From Viscum album (lineage: Eukaryota > Streptophyta > Magnoliopsida > Santalales > Viscaceae), in contig OY728166.1 in the NCBI GenBank assembly GCA_963277665.1, forward strand, positions 549,379,219-549,443,218: a DNA stretch of 64,000 nt, read 5' to 3'. The notes below the pieces were generated by a model. That model was given only the letters and a program-made list of their open reading frames with translations, was not told the DNA's origin and did not search any database. Below are positions 26,665 through 37,532 of this stretch, in pieces (position 1 is the first letter of the stretch; each line of letters starts with the position of its first letter). Made by a program: the position numbers and the translations under genes.

Positions 26665-26862
26665 ATTGTAAGGGATCGTGTTTCCCTATATTCCAATAGT
26701 AGAATGGGGTTCCCCACCATCCTATAGAGAATTTAGTTTCTTGATATTCTCATTGTGGATCGGGTTTTCGTATCTTCTTATTGTTGATCGGGATTCCCCA
26801 TCTCCCCACAGTGCATCGAGGTTCCCCATCTTCTACTATGAATCAAGACTGTCGACATCAAT
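26665..26862. repeat. Imperfect 28-bp minisatellite, about seven units
   Basis: Unit starts lie near 26665, 26695, 26724, 26752, 26780, 26808 and 26835. The best units share GATCGGG(A)TTCCCCATCTTC. The first starts about 12 bp right of the end of the A LTR. The array is much more GC-rich than its surroundings and produces an open frame (26678-26887) with no family resemblance, so I do not call a gene. Confidence 0.78.
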
Positions 26863-29800
26863 CCCATCACTATTTCATGAGATATAAATCATTACACAAT
26901 TCATTATAGGTTGATGTATTTCCCACCCATCTAATAAAAAAAATCATAAAATCCTATTCCACTAATTCATAAACAATAATATGATAACCCAAGAAGTGAG
27001 ATAGGTATCATAATCATGAATTTATATCATAACCATTTGGAAATGTGATAGGTTTTTGAACTATTTAATCAAAATAATAAACCATGAAAGAAATTCAGTT
27101 TAACAGAAATATTACCAAGAAAAAATACCTACATTCATAACAATGTAACTCATGATAGTGAAATGGGATTCACAAACACCATCATATCTAATAATAAACT
27201 ATTAAAATAAATAATATGAATTAATCCTCTAGATAATTTAACCAGAAATGCATAGGAGGCACCAAAAGATACAATCTTATATATAAAATAATTTTAGGAT
27301 TTTTTTTAAAAAATTTCATGAAGAAGATATTCTTTCTTCTTTTAATTATTTTTCTAATGGTAAATCATTTTGAAAACCCTTTTCTTGGGAAAAAACATAA
27401 AAAAATAGAATGAAATATTGAAAATGTTTTGAAACCCACTTATTTGAATACACATTGAACACATATAAATGATTGCTTTAAAACCTTATAAAAATTTAAA
27501 ATCCCTTTACCTTGAAAATGAGATAAAAATATAATCTTTAAAAAATCATAAAATTTTTCAAAAAATGGTTTTCGAAATTTATTTAATGTGTATCATGGAA
27601 AAAAATTGAGATCAAACTATATTAAAAATTTTGTAAATTTTGAAAAAAATATACCATTAAATGACAGATCATAAAATGGAATTGGAAATACCTATTTATG
27701 TAAGGATAATAATAATATAATATATTAATTGTAAGTATACATAACACAGAAAATATATCAATATTGATTAAGGCATAAATCTCGGAAAAATAAATGTGAG
27801 ACTAGAAATCCATGAACCATATGTATTAACACTCATTTTTCCCATTAAAACCTTCTTAATAATTGATATTTTTTTATTATAGAAATAAAACAAAACCATA
27901 TTTTTATATCTAATATATATATATGGATTTATATTTCATGATTTTTAAATACTCAATGTTAAGGTTATGTTTAACGTAATATCTGCTTTATTTTTTCGCA
28001 TTTATCTTAATTTTTAATTTCTTTAGTCCTCATACTTATATAAGGATTTATAAAATGTAAAAATTAATATAACTATCATTTATATTTATTATATATGTAT
28101 TGAAAATAACATATGAAATATTGAAATAAGAAATGGAATACATTTTTCATGGTGATGGTAGGTCGTACATACATGTGAGCATTGGTTTTGTTTAATTATC
28201 ACACTAAAATAAGTAATGTAAATAAATTATATGTATATATATATATATATATTAATTCCAATAGAATTATTATTTCATATATATCATATATTTTGACTAA
28301 ACACATCCCCTTTATGGTGTGGACAAATCACATCACTTTGAGGAGGAGCTAGTGCACAATTCCCTTAACGAATTTATTACACTTACACAAAATGTAAATC
28401 ATGAAGCTATTAGTTATATAATAATTAGAGAATAAATCATATATATTTTATAAAAATTTATTTCCGATTATATCCATGATACATGGTAGAGAAAAAAATG
28501 CACACCATCATTTCGTGAGGTGTTAGATCGACACACACTAGAAGGGTAAGTGTATTGCCCATTAAATTAAAGTGTCTGTAATTGTAGGTATAACCCTATG
28601 AATATAAGAATAGTTATATATTTATGATAATTATGTTATTATATAAGAATATAATAATAATATATGTGCTTGTGGAGGATGAAATTAAAAGAAATGATCA
28701 TGAGGAAGGATGTTACCTTTTCATTGGGTAACTCCAATATCATTACCCAAAAGGGCTTACATGGATGATTTTATTCCCAAAGATATGATTGAAAAAGGTT
28801 AGGGTGTTGGGATATTATTTTATCATAGTTTTTTAGATATGGAGTTCTTGATATTTTTGAATAACATGGAGTTGTTAGTTCCTTTTTTGTAAGACATGTT
28901 GATAAAATAATGGATAAAACTAAATACAAAGAATATTTTGTACTAAATATTTACATCCATTGTCTATTTACTATTTTTATAGGTGATTTTTTCCACAAAG
29001 TGTGATGATTAGTCCCTTGTTAAGATATTTTCCCTCCGAATCATTATAATTAACTTTGTGCACTTGCAGTAATATTTTTGGTAAAAAAATAATTTTAAAT
29101 TATTATAAATTAAAATTATGGTCAATAAAAATAATTAATCAATTTCTATATACTGTTATCAAATAGGAGGTATAAGTTAATTTAAAATTAATCTCGTAGT
29201 CGGGTCTCAATAGAGGGTTTTCATGAAAAACCCATTAAATATGTGTAATATTTTTACATAAAATATCAATATAAAATTGGTTATAGTAACCTATATTGGA
29301 TTAATTTATATTAATTAAATTTCATTACACATTAAAATAAATTTTATACATAATATATCTATAAAATATTATTTAATGAGAAATTAGTTTTGAATTTAAA
29401 TTCAGTATTTTTTCACTAATCATCTAAAAAATATTTTTTATTCCAAAAAACCCCTAATATTCACCATAATATAATTATGATATTATTAATTAAAGAAATA
29501 TATTTATTATATAAAATTCACTATCTAAAATTCTATAACTTTATGTTAAATATTATCCATATAAGAATATAAAACTGTATTTTTTATGAAAATCATATAA
29601 TAAAGCATATAGAGACATTACGAAAAATGTATGTCATATTATCGATATGTTTTTTATATTAAATAATTTTAAATGATATTTGAAAATGTATTAATACTAT
29701 TAATATTACTATGTTTATGGACTATGTTATAACTATCTTGTTTAAATAATTATAAAATAAAAATTTAATTACATAAAAACTCATCATTGTGTATAACGCC

Positions 29801-31323
29801 ATCCATGTAGGTGTTTCATGTAGAAAAATATTATTATTGTGTATTATATAATGAATGTTTGAAATAGTGTATGTATATTTTCAATAAATAATTGGGAATT
29901 AATTTATTCAGAAAAAATGCACACAAAAACATATGGTGGTACAAACAATGTAAATTATGAAGTCACACATTAACAACCATATCATGTTATAATCCATGCA
30001 ATCTACTTCTGAGGTGGTCACTCATAATCATTTTGGTTCCCAACAGAATTACACATTGCAGCTTCGATATCAAAAATATTATTCCACTACATATTCCTCA
30101 ACCTTAAAACTCTAGGAGAGGTCTCATGTCACATACAGAACCCAGTACATGATGCCCAATAGATCCCCACTCACTGATATGGTAAAAAATGTAACATAAC
30201 ATACCCACGAGAATTGATACATGTACTAAATTATAAAATCATTCAAAAATACTACAATATTTACCTTCCATGTACATTTTTTTGATTCTAATTATTTAGA
30301 GTTATGAGAAATATTTAACTAGTGTAAACTATTATCATTTTATTAAAATGATATTTTGGAAATATATATGAAAAAAGATAATACATAACAAGCCATAGAT
30401 ATATTCCAAAAATATACCGCATATGATACCTTACTATTCTAATATTATAGAGATGTTTTTTCAAAAAAATGCATAAATGGAAACATAATAATGGGGTGTG
30501 TTCAAATGGGTAGTATATGTATACATAAGTGATGACAATCAATGATCCTAATTTGATATTGGATAATCATATCAGTATAACCTGGATACATAGTAAACAG
30601 ATAGCTATCAAACAATTTTTTTTATATCATAGAATAATTATTTTTATAAAATAATACATGATTCCAATGGGTGTGAAAACATTATTTAATAAACATGGTC
30701 CACAAGAGAATAATATAATCTTGAGAATAGGGATACCTATGTTTAATAAACATAATCATAGGGTATGCTATGTTAAGAATAAATCCAAGAACGAATTGTA
30801 TTTTGATTTAGATCGTATAAAAGAAGGATCACCCTTTATCTTTTGGGAATATTCAAGATGTTTACCGTTTATATTTTGACCATATCCATGAATCCTCTCC
30901 CATTAGTTTGTGATCATTTAAATGAAGGAAAAAACATTTCATTGTGAGAAATTTAATGAAGTATTACCTTTTAGTTTGTTGTAATATCCAATATTTCTGA
31001 GAAAACATTATGTAATGATATATAATATATTAACCAACACAACAAATAGTGATATAATACCCCACCTATAATTCATAAACAATATTTTTTTATATTGGAT
31101 ATAAATTATCCATGATATTACAATGAACCAATTGGAATTAAAACGTTTTTATATATCTTTCAAAATGGATTCACATAAGGAACCATGCATATATACTTCA
31201 ATAAAAATATCAAATTAAACTAATATAAGAAAAATGGGTATTCAATAACATCATGAAATAATCAAGGTAAATACCATTATGACATGATAATGAAAATGGT
31301 ATTTAAATCATAAAAATAAAGGG
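26863..31323. other. AT-rich stretch with relics of element 1/A-type LTRs; no genes
   Basis: No coding domain was recognised. Minus-strand copies of the LTR motif appear at 28149-28172 (CATGGTGATGGTAGGTCGTA), weakly near 28339 and 28511 (spacing about 190 and 170 bp), and near 30502-30536 (GGGTAGTATATGTATACATA then GTGATGACAATC). A stretch at 30137-30205 resembles part of the element 1 LTR reverse complement. These suggest at least two further, very decayed LTRs. It also holds a (TA)n tract at 28230-28252 and an imperfect hairpin at 28716-28754. Confidence 0.45.
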
Positions 31324-32071
31324 TGTAGGTTTCAGGTGCAGTGAAATTGTGTTGGTGGGTGTACCAAACTTTAATTATTAACATTATTGACATTTTATCT
31401 ACTAATTGTTATGATAATAAAATGACATATCTTAAAAATAGAAAAAACAATCAAATAAAATATGGGAGTCCCAGAACAATATATAGGATCACCATATTTT
31501 TATTATAATATATTTAATTAAAGGAAAACAGTTTCCTTGTTGTAATTATATCTCCATTGATTTTTTTGGTCACAATATGATGTTATCCATAATCATATTG
31601 TATAATCAAATTTTTGGATTACTCTAGTGGTGATCCATAAGTTCTCCACATATCTCTGGACATCACCAAAGGGATATTCGGGTGCAATCATGGAAGATCT
31701 TTCACTTGTTATGACAGCCTTCGATCTCCTTGATCTGGTGGAGGAGGATATCTCTCATAGCTTGAGAGTGTTCTAGGGAGAAAATAATTCTCTTTTTTCT
31801 TGAGAGTTTTCTCTAAATCTATTGTGCATAACACTAAAAAATTTCTACACTAAGGAGAATTATATAATAGGGATTTCAATTACATATAATAATAAAATGA
31901 ATTAATTACCCAAAAGAATTTATTCATTTCATTTCATTTTTATTTATACACCATGTCTAATAAAAAGGGTGATTATTATTATTACATGACATGAGCAGAA
32001 AAAATTACACCTAATATTATTTAATTAAATAAATAATATTATTTCTCATAAATTCAAAGAAAAATACATGG

Positions 32072-32091
32072 CATGTATATTAATATACATG
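32072..32091. other. 20-bp perfect palindrome in copia C LTR
   Basis: CATGTATATTAATATACATG. The partner LTR has the near-palindrome CGTGTATATTATTATACATG at about 40453-40472. Both are followed by ACATGTA. It could be a protein-binding or cruciform site in the LTR; its function is unknown. Confidence 0.7.
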
Positions 32092-32770
32092 ACATGTACT
32101 TTTGTTTTTCCATTCTCTTTATTTCTTCTACCACATTTATTAGTCCTTAAATAATGGGAATTTATTTCACAAACAAATATCACTGCATTACTCAATAATA
32201 AATATATTATTTTCCCCAAAATATATTCTCTTGAATAACTATTGTCGAAATAAATGAGATGATTAATCCTTGAATAATTATTAAACCACACTCAATAATA
32301 ATATTGATTCAACATTTAAAATTAATATTAAACTGAGATAATTGGATAGACTTAGTGTGTGACCCTCTAGGCCTCTTTCTTAGTGGAATTAGGCGGAGGC
32401 TGCCTAATGTCCAAGGTTAGCATCTAGAAAACTTCCATGTAACCCATAGAGAAAGAATTTAATGTCATAATGATGTGTCACCTCCTACGAACGGTTACAG
32501 TATAATTTTATCCCTTCGTCTCGATATCTCGAATCAAATGATTTGCATGCTGGTGCCCTGAACCCATGTGCTTGATTATTATTTCTTTTACTTATTGGAA
32601 TAAATCATTCCCTTTCCTTACAATGTCCATTGATTTATTAATGTTATATCAATTAAATCAATAGGCCTGAGATATCTACTTCTGTTATAGAAATAATCGA
32701 CTAATCCTTTCTCCCATTATCTATTATGACAGTTTTACTCGTGACGCACCCAACATATCCTACCTCAATG

Positions 32771-32782
32771 AGAACAATGTTT
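32771..32782. repeat. Left target-site duplication of the SINE
   Basis: AGAACAATGTTT, identical to 33158-33169. Confidence 0.88.
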
Positions 32783-33157
32783 TTTAACATGAGATGTTGA
32801 AGGCTCATTTATTATTAAAGAAAAGAAATTTAGTCTTTATCTAGGTATAGGGAGACCCATTACATAGCCCGAAGGAATAGTGGGAATTTAGCGCATTACA
32901 TGGCATGTAGACCCAAATCACGGGCCCAAGGCCCATTCTGTGAATAGTACTACAACAGTACCCCCACCTGCTATAGTCTCACACAGATCCCACCCCTGCT
33001 ATAGTACCATGCCACCTCTCTAGTGCCCTCTATTGATACATTGATGTTGCTAGTACAGTACACTACAGTACCTAGGCCCAATGGGTTTTGAACCCCCATT
33101 TTTCAAGTAGGATTATCTGCTTCTTACCACTAACCCAAACCCCTACTACTCTCACAT
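32783..33157 (-). mobile_element. tRNA-derived SINE (375 bp) inserted in element C 3' LTR
   Basis: Flanked by identical 12-bp repeats AGAACAATGTTT at 32771-32782 and 33158-33169. On the minus strand it starts at 33157, with an A-box-like GGGTTAGTGGTAAGAAG at 33121-33137 and a B-box-like GGTTCAAAACC at 33084-33094, the spacing of an internal Pol III promoter. It ends in a short A run before the target repeat. The sister LTR has an uninterrupted site of exactly the expected length at 41143-41185. The body is GC-richer than its surroundings and contains repeated TGCTATAGT and CTACAGTACC motifs. It encodes no protein and would depend on LINE proteins to move. Confidence 0.85.
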
Positions 33158-33169
33158 AGAACAATGTTT
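33158..33169. repeat. Right target-site duplication of the SINE
   Basis: AGAACAATGTTT, identical to 32771-32782. LTR homology resumes directly after it. Confidence 0.88.
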
Positions 33170-33640
33170 CATCACGGTTTTCATCAATACATTTATGTGT
33201 GTAATTTTTGATACCCATTAATAATAATATTAAAATCTAAGGACCAATACAAACATCCACATATAGGATCATAGAAGGACACTATGAAATGTTGATTTCC
33301 AACTGGCGTGTCTTGTTCTCATAATACCCTCCTATATATCTCCAAGGGTGAACACGATGAGAAGGTGCCTCAATGATTTATGATTCCTCACCCTTAATGG
33401 ATTTTATTATTTGTGTCCCTCAAATAACATCATCGGTCCATAGAACACATATTCGTGAATAATGTTATGTCACTTCTAGGTTCTCATCATAGCTGGGTTA
33501 TGCTATGATCCTTTAATGACATATCTATCCTTAGGACGTTATCAAATTCATTGTCATGCAAAAGAACAATAAATATGTGATAAGGTATTTTTTAATTAAT
33601 AAAGTAAAAATTAGTTGGTTCTAGGCCACCAAATCTAATA

Positions 33641-33653
33641 GACTCCCACTTAG
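33641..33653 (-). other. Polypurine tract of element C
   Basis: On the minus strand CTAAGTGGGAGTC precedes TATTAGATTTGG, matching the copia arrangement AAGTGGGAGATTG followed by TGTTAGA. Confidence 0.7.
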
Positions 33654-33689
33654 ACTATAGACAACATCTAACAACCTTTAACATGCTAG

Positions 33690-34480
33690 CTCCATATGAT
33701 ATTCCTTCTTCTAATGAGACATGCCTTTAGTCATGCGGTCATCCACATTCTCTTCCATAGACACTATACTTACTCCAGCTTCACCCCTTTGATATAAATC
33801 CCTCAGAGGAGATACTTTGAGAGATTGTGCTTTGTCTGTTTATGTGACCTAGGTTTTTTTTCAAGAGCCACAACTTTAGTATTATCACAATACAATGTGA
33901 TAGGATCTTTTCTGCTAGGCACCACATCATGTTCCAGGACAATTTTTTGAATCTAGATAGCTTCCATGGCTACATCAAAAGTATATTTTCACAATGTTCT
34001 ATATAATCAGTAATAACTTGATTCATTGAACTCTTCCATCTCACATCTCCTCCATTGAGGCTGAAAATATATCAAGATTTCAACATTAGATCATTTTGAT
34101 CTATCTGAAAACTAGCATCAACATACCCTCTGATGACAATCTCTCCATCTCTTCCATACAGCAGGAATATATCCTTAATTCTTCTCATAAACCTAAGGAA
34201 AATCTTAATAGTAGTCCATTATTGTTCCCCTGGTTGTGCTTGATATCTGTCTACCATGCTCAGTGCATTTTAAAATCAAGCCTAGTACAAAACATGTCAT
34301 ACATGAGGGATCCTATAGTCGAAGAGTATGGGATATTATTCATTCTATCTCTCTTTTATTTTGTCTTGGTACACATTTTCATAGAGATATGATGGCCATG
34401 TGAAACTTAAATCAATCCTATCTTGGATTCTTCTATACTAAATCACTTTTGTATCTAGTCAATGTATGCACCCTGACATA
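33690..34480 (-). pseudogene. RNase H region of copia element C
   Basis: The minus strand near 34325-34240 reads TIGSLMYDMFCTRLDF, equivalent to the copia motif VGSLMYAM.CTRPDI between RT and RNase H, then continues with stops. Downstream fragments are too decayed to place catalytic residues. Order and position (after RT, before PPT) fit a Ty1/copia polyprotein end. Confidence 0.6.
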
Positions 34481-34489
34481 GTACAAGAA

Positions 34490-35240
34490 GCCTCTTGGGT
34501 TTATCACGAATGATCTTGATCCTTAGAATGTAGGTTTCTTCACCCAAGCCCTTCATTGGGAAATTTTTTTTCAACTAGTCGTTATCTAAATGTAATACTT
34601 GTACAACTATTTCAATATGAAATATGTCATCAATATATTCTACTAGGATAACAACCACTTTCCCATAAAACTGCTTATAAACACAAGGCTGACATTCTTT
34701 CTTAATTAAACCAAATTCATTTATGGCTACATCAAATCAAATGTTCCCTGATTTTGATACTTTTTTATCCATAAATGGATTTCTGCATCTTGGAAAAGCA
34801 TTTGGCATCACATTGTATCACAAACCCTTCTAGTTGTGTCAATTAGACATATTCCTGAAGGTTGTAATTAAGGAATGTTTTTTTCACAACCATTTTACAA
34901 ATCTCATAGTCCTGGTAAGATGTTATATCAAGTAATATTCTTATTTATTTAAACATGGAAACTAGAAATAAGGTTTCAACATAGTCAGTTTCTTGACATT
35001 GACTGAATTCATTACCCACTAGCCTTATTTTATAGGTGCTAACATGTCCTTCCATGTCCAATTTTCTCTTGAATATCCATTTTCATCCAACATACATTAC
35101 ATCAATTGGATCATTGAACAGAACCCAAACATGGTTCTGATACATGGAATCCATATCAGAATTCATAGTTGCTAGACATATGGTATCTTCTGAGATTTCT
35201 ATTGATTCCTTCTAGGAAAAGGTTCATCATTTTCAAACAA
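34490..35240 (-). pseudogene. Reverse transcriptase of copia element C
   Basis: The minus strand reads KWIFKRKLDMEGHVSTYKIR near 35080-35020, the copia CKWIFKRK.D..G...T.KAR motif. EYIDDI at 34623-34640 is the catalytic YVDD region with both Asp codons intact. PMKGLGEETYILRIKIIRD near 34570-34515 is the family FSMKDLGEA.YILGIKI.RD. The frame is broken between motifs by shifts and stops. Order and sequence clearly indicate Ty1/copia on the minus strand. Confidence 0.85.
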
Positions 35241-35409
35241 TAATGATTCAACATCCTCAGTGACTAGGAACCCAAATCTCTCTGGTTCCCTTACCTCTAT
35301 TGAGCTCTAATGTAGTACTTGTGTTTTTGGATCCACTTCCATAGGGGCCTATAGAACTTTTTCATGTAGTAACTCTTGTTTATCATGAGCATCAACATTG
35401 TCGTAGACA

Positions 35410-36470
35410 ATCCTTATCACACTATCCTTTTTGTGTATGTGACCCCTCTCATGAAAGACGAATTATCTGGTGACAATAAATTTCTTGTCTAAAGGGTTAT
35501 ATAGGTAATATCTTTCCGTTTCCTTGGGATATCCTATAATGATACACCTCGTACCCTGGGGTTCTAGTTTTTTTCCTGATAAGGCCATAAAAAATTTCAT
35601 GCATCCCCATACATGTGTGGGAAAAAATGTGTTTCATTCTATTCTATAACTCTGATGGAATTCCATTTTCCACCTTGGTTTGTACTCAGGTTAATGTGTA
35701 TGCTGTAGTTTGTAATGCATATCCCAAATATGATATGGAATACCGGCATGACTCATCAACGACCGCATGTTTAACAAGGTTTGTTTCCTCCTCTAACTAG
35801 TACCAATCCAGTATTTTGTATAAGGAAGAGTGAGTTGAGATAGAAACCCAGGCTTCCGTTGAAGATTGATGAACTATTGGTCCAGAAATTCTTTACCATG
35901 ATATGATCAAAGCTTCTTTGTATTCTTACCAAGTTGATTATCTACTTCATTCATGAATTCCTTAAAATTCTCTAAGGCTTCTGACTTATACCTAATTATG
36001 TAGATATATCCATATCTACTCAAATTATTAGTAAAAGTAATGTTGTATGAATATCCACATCTATCTTATAATAGAAATAGTCCACACACATCTGTGTGCA
36101 CCAATCCTAGAAGCACTATGGCCCTTTCATCCTATCCACCAAAAGGTGGCTTCTTATTTTTGAACTTGTAAACAAGAATGTCATATATCATGTGGTTTTA
36201 GCTTAGTGGAGTCTAAATAGCCATCTTGGAAATGATTTTTCTGGTGCTTCTTGTTTACATGAATGAGATGGTGAAGCCACAATTGTGTGATGTATGAGTC
36301 ATGTTGGTTTGTTTCATTAACAATTTCCAATATCTGGATTTTGTAATTTAATATAGACAAACTGTTATTTTAATGTGCCATACCATAAAATATGATTTTC
36401 TTATAAATTAAATATCCCTTATTTCGAAATTTGAAAAATAAATCCATCCATATCCAAAAAAGATGCTTAA
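35410..36470 (-). pseudogene. int: Integrase of copia element C
   Basis: The clearest part is near 35570-35440: CIIIGYPKETERYYLYNPLD then KKFIVTR, matching the copia integrase end GYPKETKGYYFYNP..NKVFV.R. Upstream, near 35760-35700, LGYALQTTAYTLT matches FWGYALETA.Y.LNRVP. The zinc-binding N-terminus is not clearly readable. Several frameshifts and stops; inactive. Confidence 0.82.
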
Positions 36471-36609
36471 ATTATATTCTTGGAAATAGTAGGAACATAA
36501 TTAGAATTCAAGTTGTAAATGAGAGATGGTAATCGCAAATGGACAACGCAGCCATCCTCACACCATTGGACACTTAAAGATCCACATCTCCTCTGGTAAT
36601 CTTTATAGA

Positions 36610-36690
36610 TCAACTTGGATCCTGCATTTGAATACATATGTGAGCCACACAACCTATATATAATACATAATGTGTAGAAATGGAATTATT
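36610..36690 (-). pseudogene. Aspartic protease active-site remnant of copia element C
   Basis: HYVLYIGCVAHIC at 36634-36672 corresponds to the family W.LDTGCGSHIC. The catalytic Asp (LDTG) is Tyr here (LYIG), so the protease would not work. It directly follows the gag zinc knuckle in the same frame. Confidence 0.75.
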
Positions 36691-37532
36691 ATACTTGATA
36701 ATGAATGAACCTTTAACATCCCCAGGATAAAGGATGCAATTACTCTTATAGTGTTCTGGCTTTCCGCATGAATAACATACCGCCTGCCATTCCATGCCGT
36801 GTCTCTGGATCTTCTCCTTCTTGGAGGGATGGTGCCCATGGGCTTCAGACCATTTATACGTCCTTGGCCCCTTTTCCTTGTCCTTCATTATCTTTTTCAC
36901 CATATGGATTGTGGGTTTTTCATGCCCCAAGTCCTTATCTACCTAATGAATTAAGGTCTGAAGTTTTGATAGACTCATATCATTGTGGCTCATGTTATAG
37001 TTGATAATAAAGCTAGGGAAGGTCATGGGAAGTGATGATAGGATGCTATCTATATGCAACTCATCCAGGAACATAACCCCTAAGATTTCCAAGTGTTCAA
37101 TGTAGCCAATAATCATGTTTACATGAGGCTAAGCTTGCGTAGACCCTCAAATCATAGTAGTGAACAAAGTATTTGGGATCTCATATCTCCCTTGCCTCTC
37201 CTTCACTTAACATAGATCATTAAGGTAAGGCATCATGCTATATGAATCCACATTTTCATGTCCATAAAGAGCTCATTAGACATGGATAATAGCATACAAC
37301 ATTGGAAATATACAGTATCACCCACATGTTTCATATACAAAAGTAGTTCCTCATCACTAGCCTCTTTTCGAGGTAGAATTCTAACAGGCTCTTCCCACAC
37401 ATACAATTTCCCCTCGCGGTGAAGGATGACGCATAAACACCTCTGCCATTCCTAGAAATGAGTTCGGTTGAGAAGGTTTTCCTTCTCGAGAATGGTTGGA
37501 AATGATATTATTGAAGTCATTTTTCTTGTCAT
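36691..37532 (-). pseudogene. gag: Gag of copia element C
   Basis: A start at 37532 (minus) gives MTRKMTSIISFPTILEKENL followed by a copia gag N-terminus (a stop after about 26 residues, then EWQRCL...EGKLYVWEEP), as in copia gags ending LEEP. Further on, NMIIGYIEHLEILG and SILSSLPMTFPSFIINYNMS match the family M..YIE.LE.LG and LI..SLP.S..QF..N.NM. The zinc knuckle C52-C55-H60-C65 (numbered from 36930) is complete at 36736-36777 (CYSCGKPEHYKSNC). Shifts and stops break the frame, but the domain order gag-protease is clear. Confidence 0.85.

Larger units (their letters stand above)
31324..33640 (-). repeat. 3' LTR of copia element C (about 1930 bp plus SINE insertion)
   Basis: This aligns with 39704-41635. 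Both contain GTTGGTGGGTGTACC near the left end, a GATCTGGTGGAGGAGGAT block, GAGGCTGCCTAA, and GGCCACCAA near the right end. Removing the 387-bp SINE plus duplicate leaves 1930 bp, against 1932 bp in the partner. In element sense it starts at 33640 (TATTAGATTTGGTGGCC), next to a PPT. The close length agreement supports the boundaries. Confidence 0.9.

Noticed and set aside
26678..26887. 69-aa ORF as a gene
   Set aside because: It is produced by the 28-bp minisatellite; because 28 is not a multiple of 3 the peptide is not a true repeat protein, and no family resemblance was seen.
33084..33137. A tRNA gene on the minus strand
   Set aside because: A- and B-box-like sequences are present, but no full cloverleaf could be folded, and the segment lies inside a 375-bp insert with target duplications. 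It is a SINE head.
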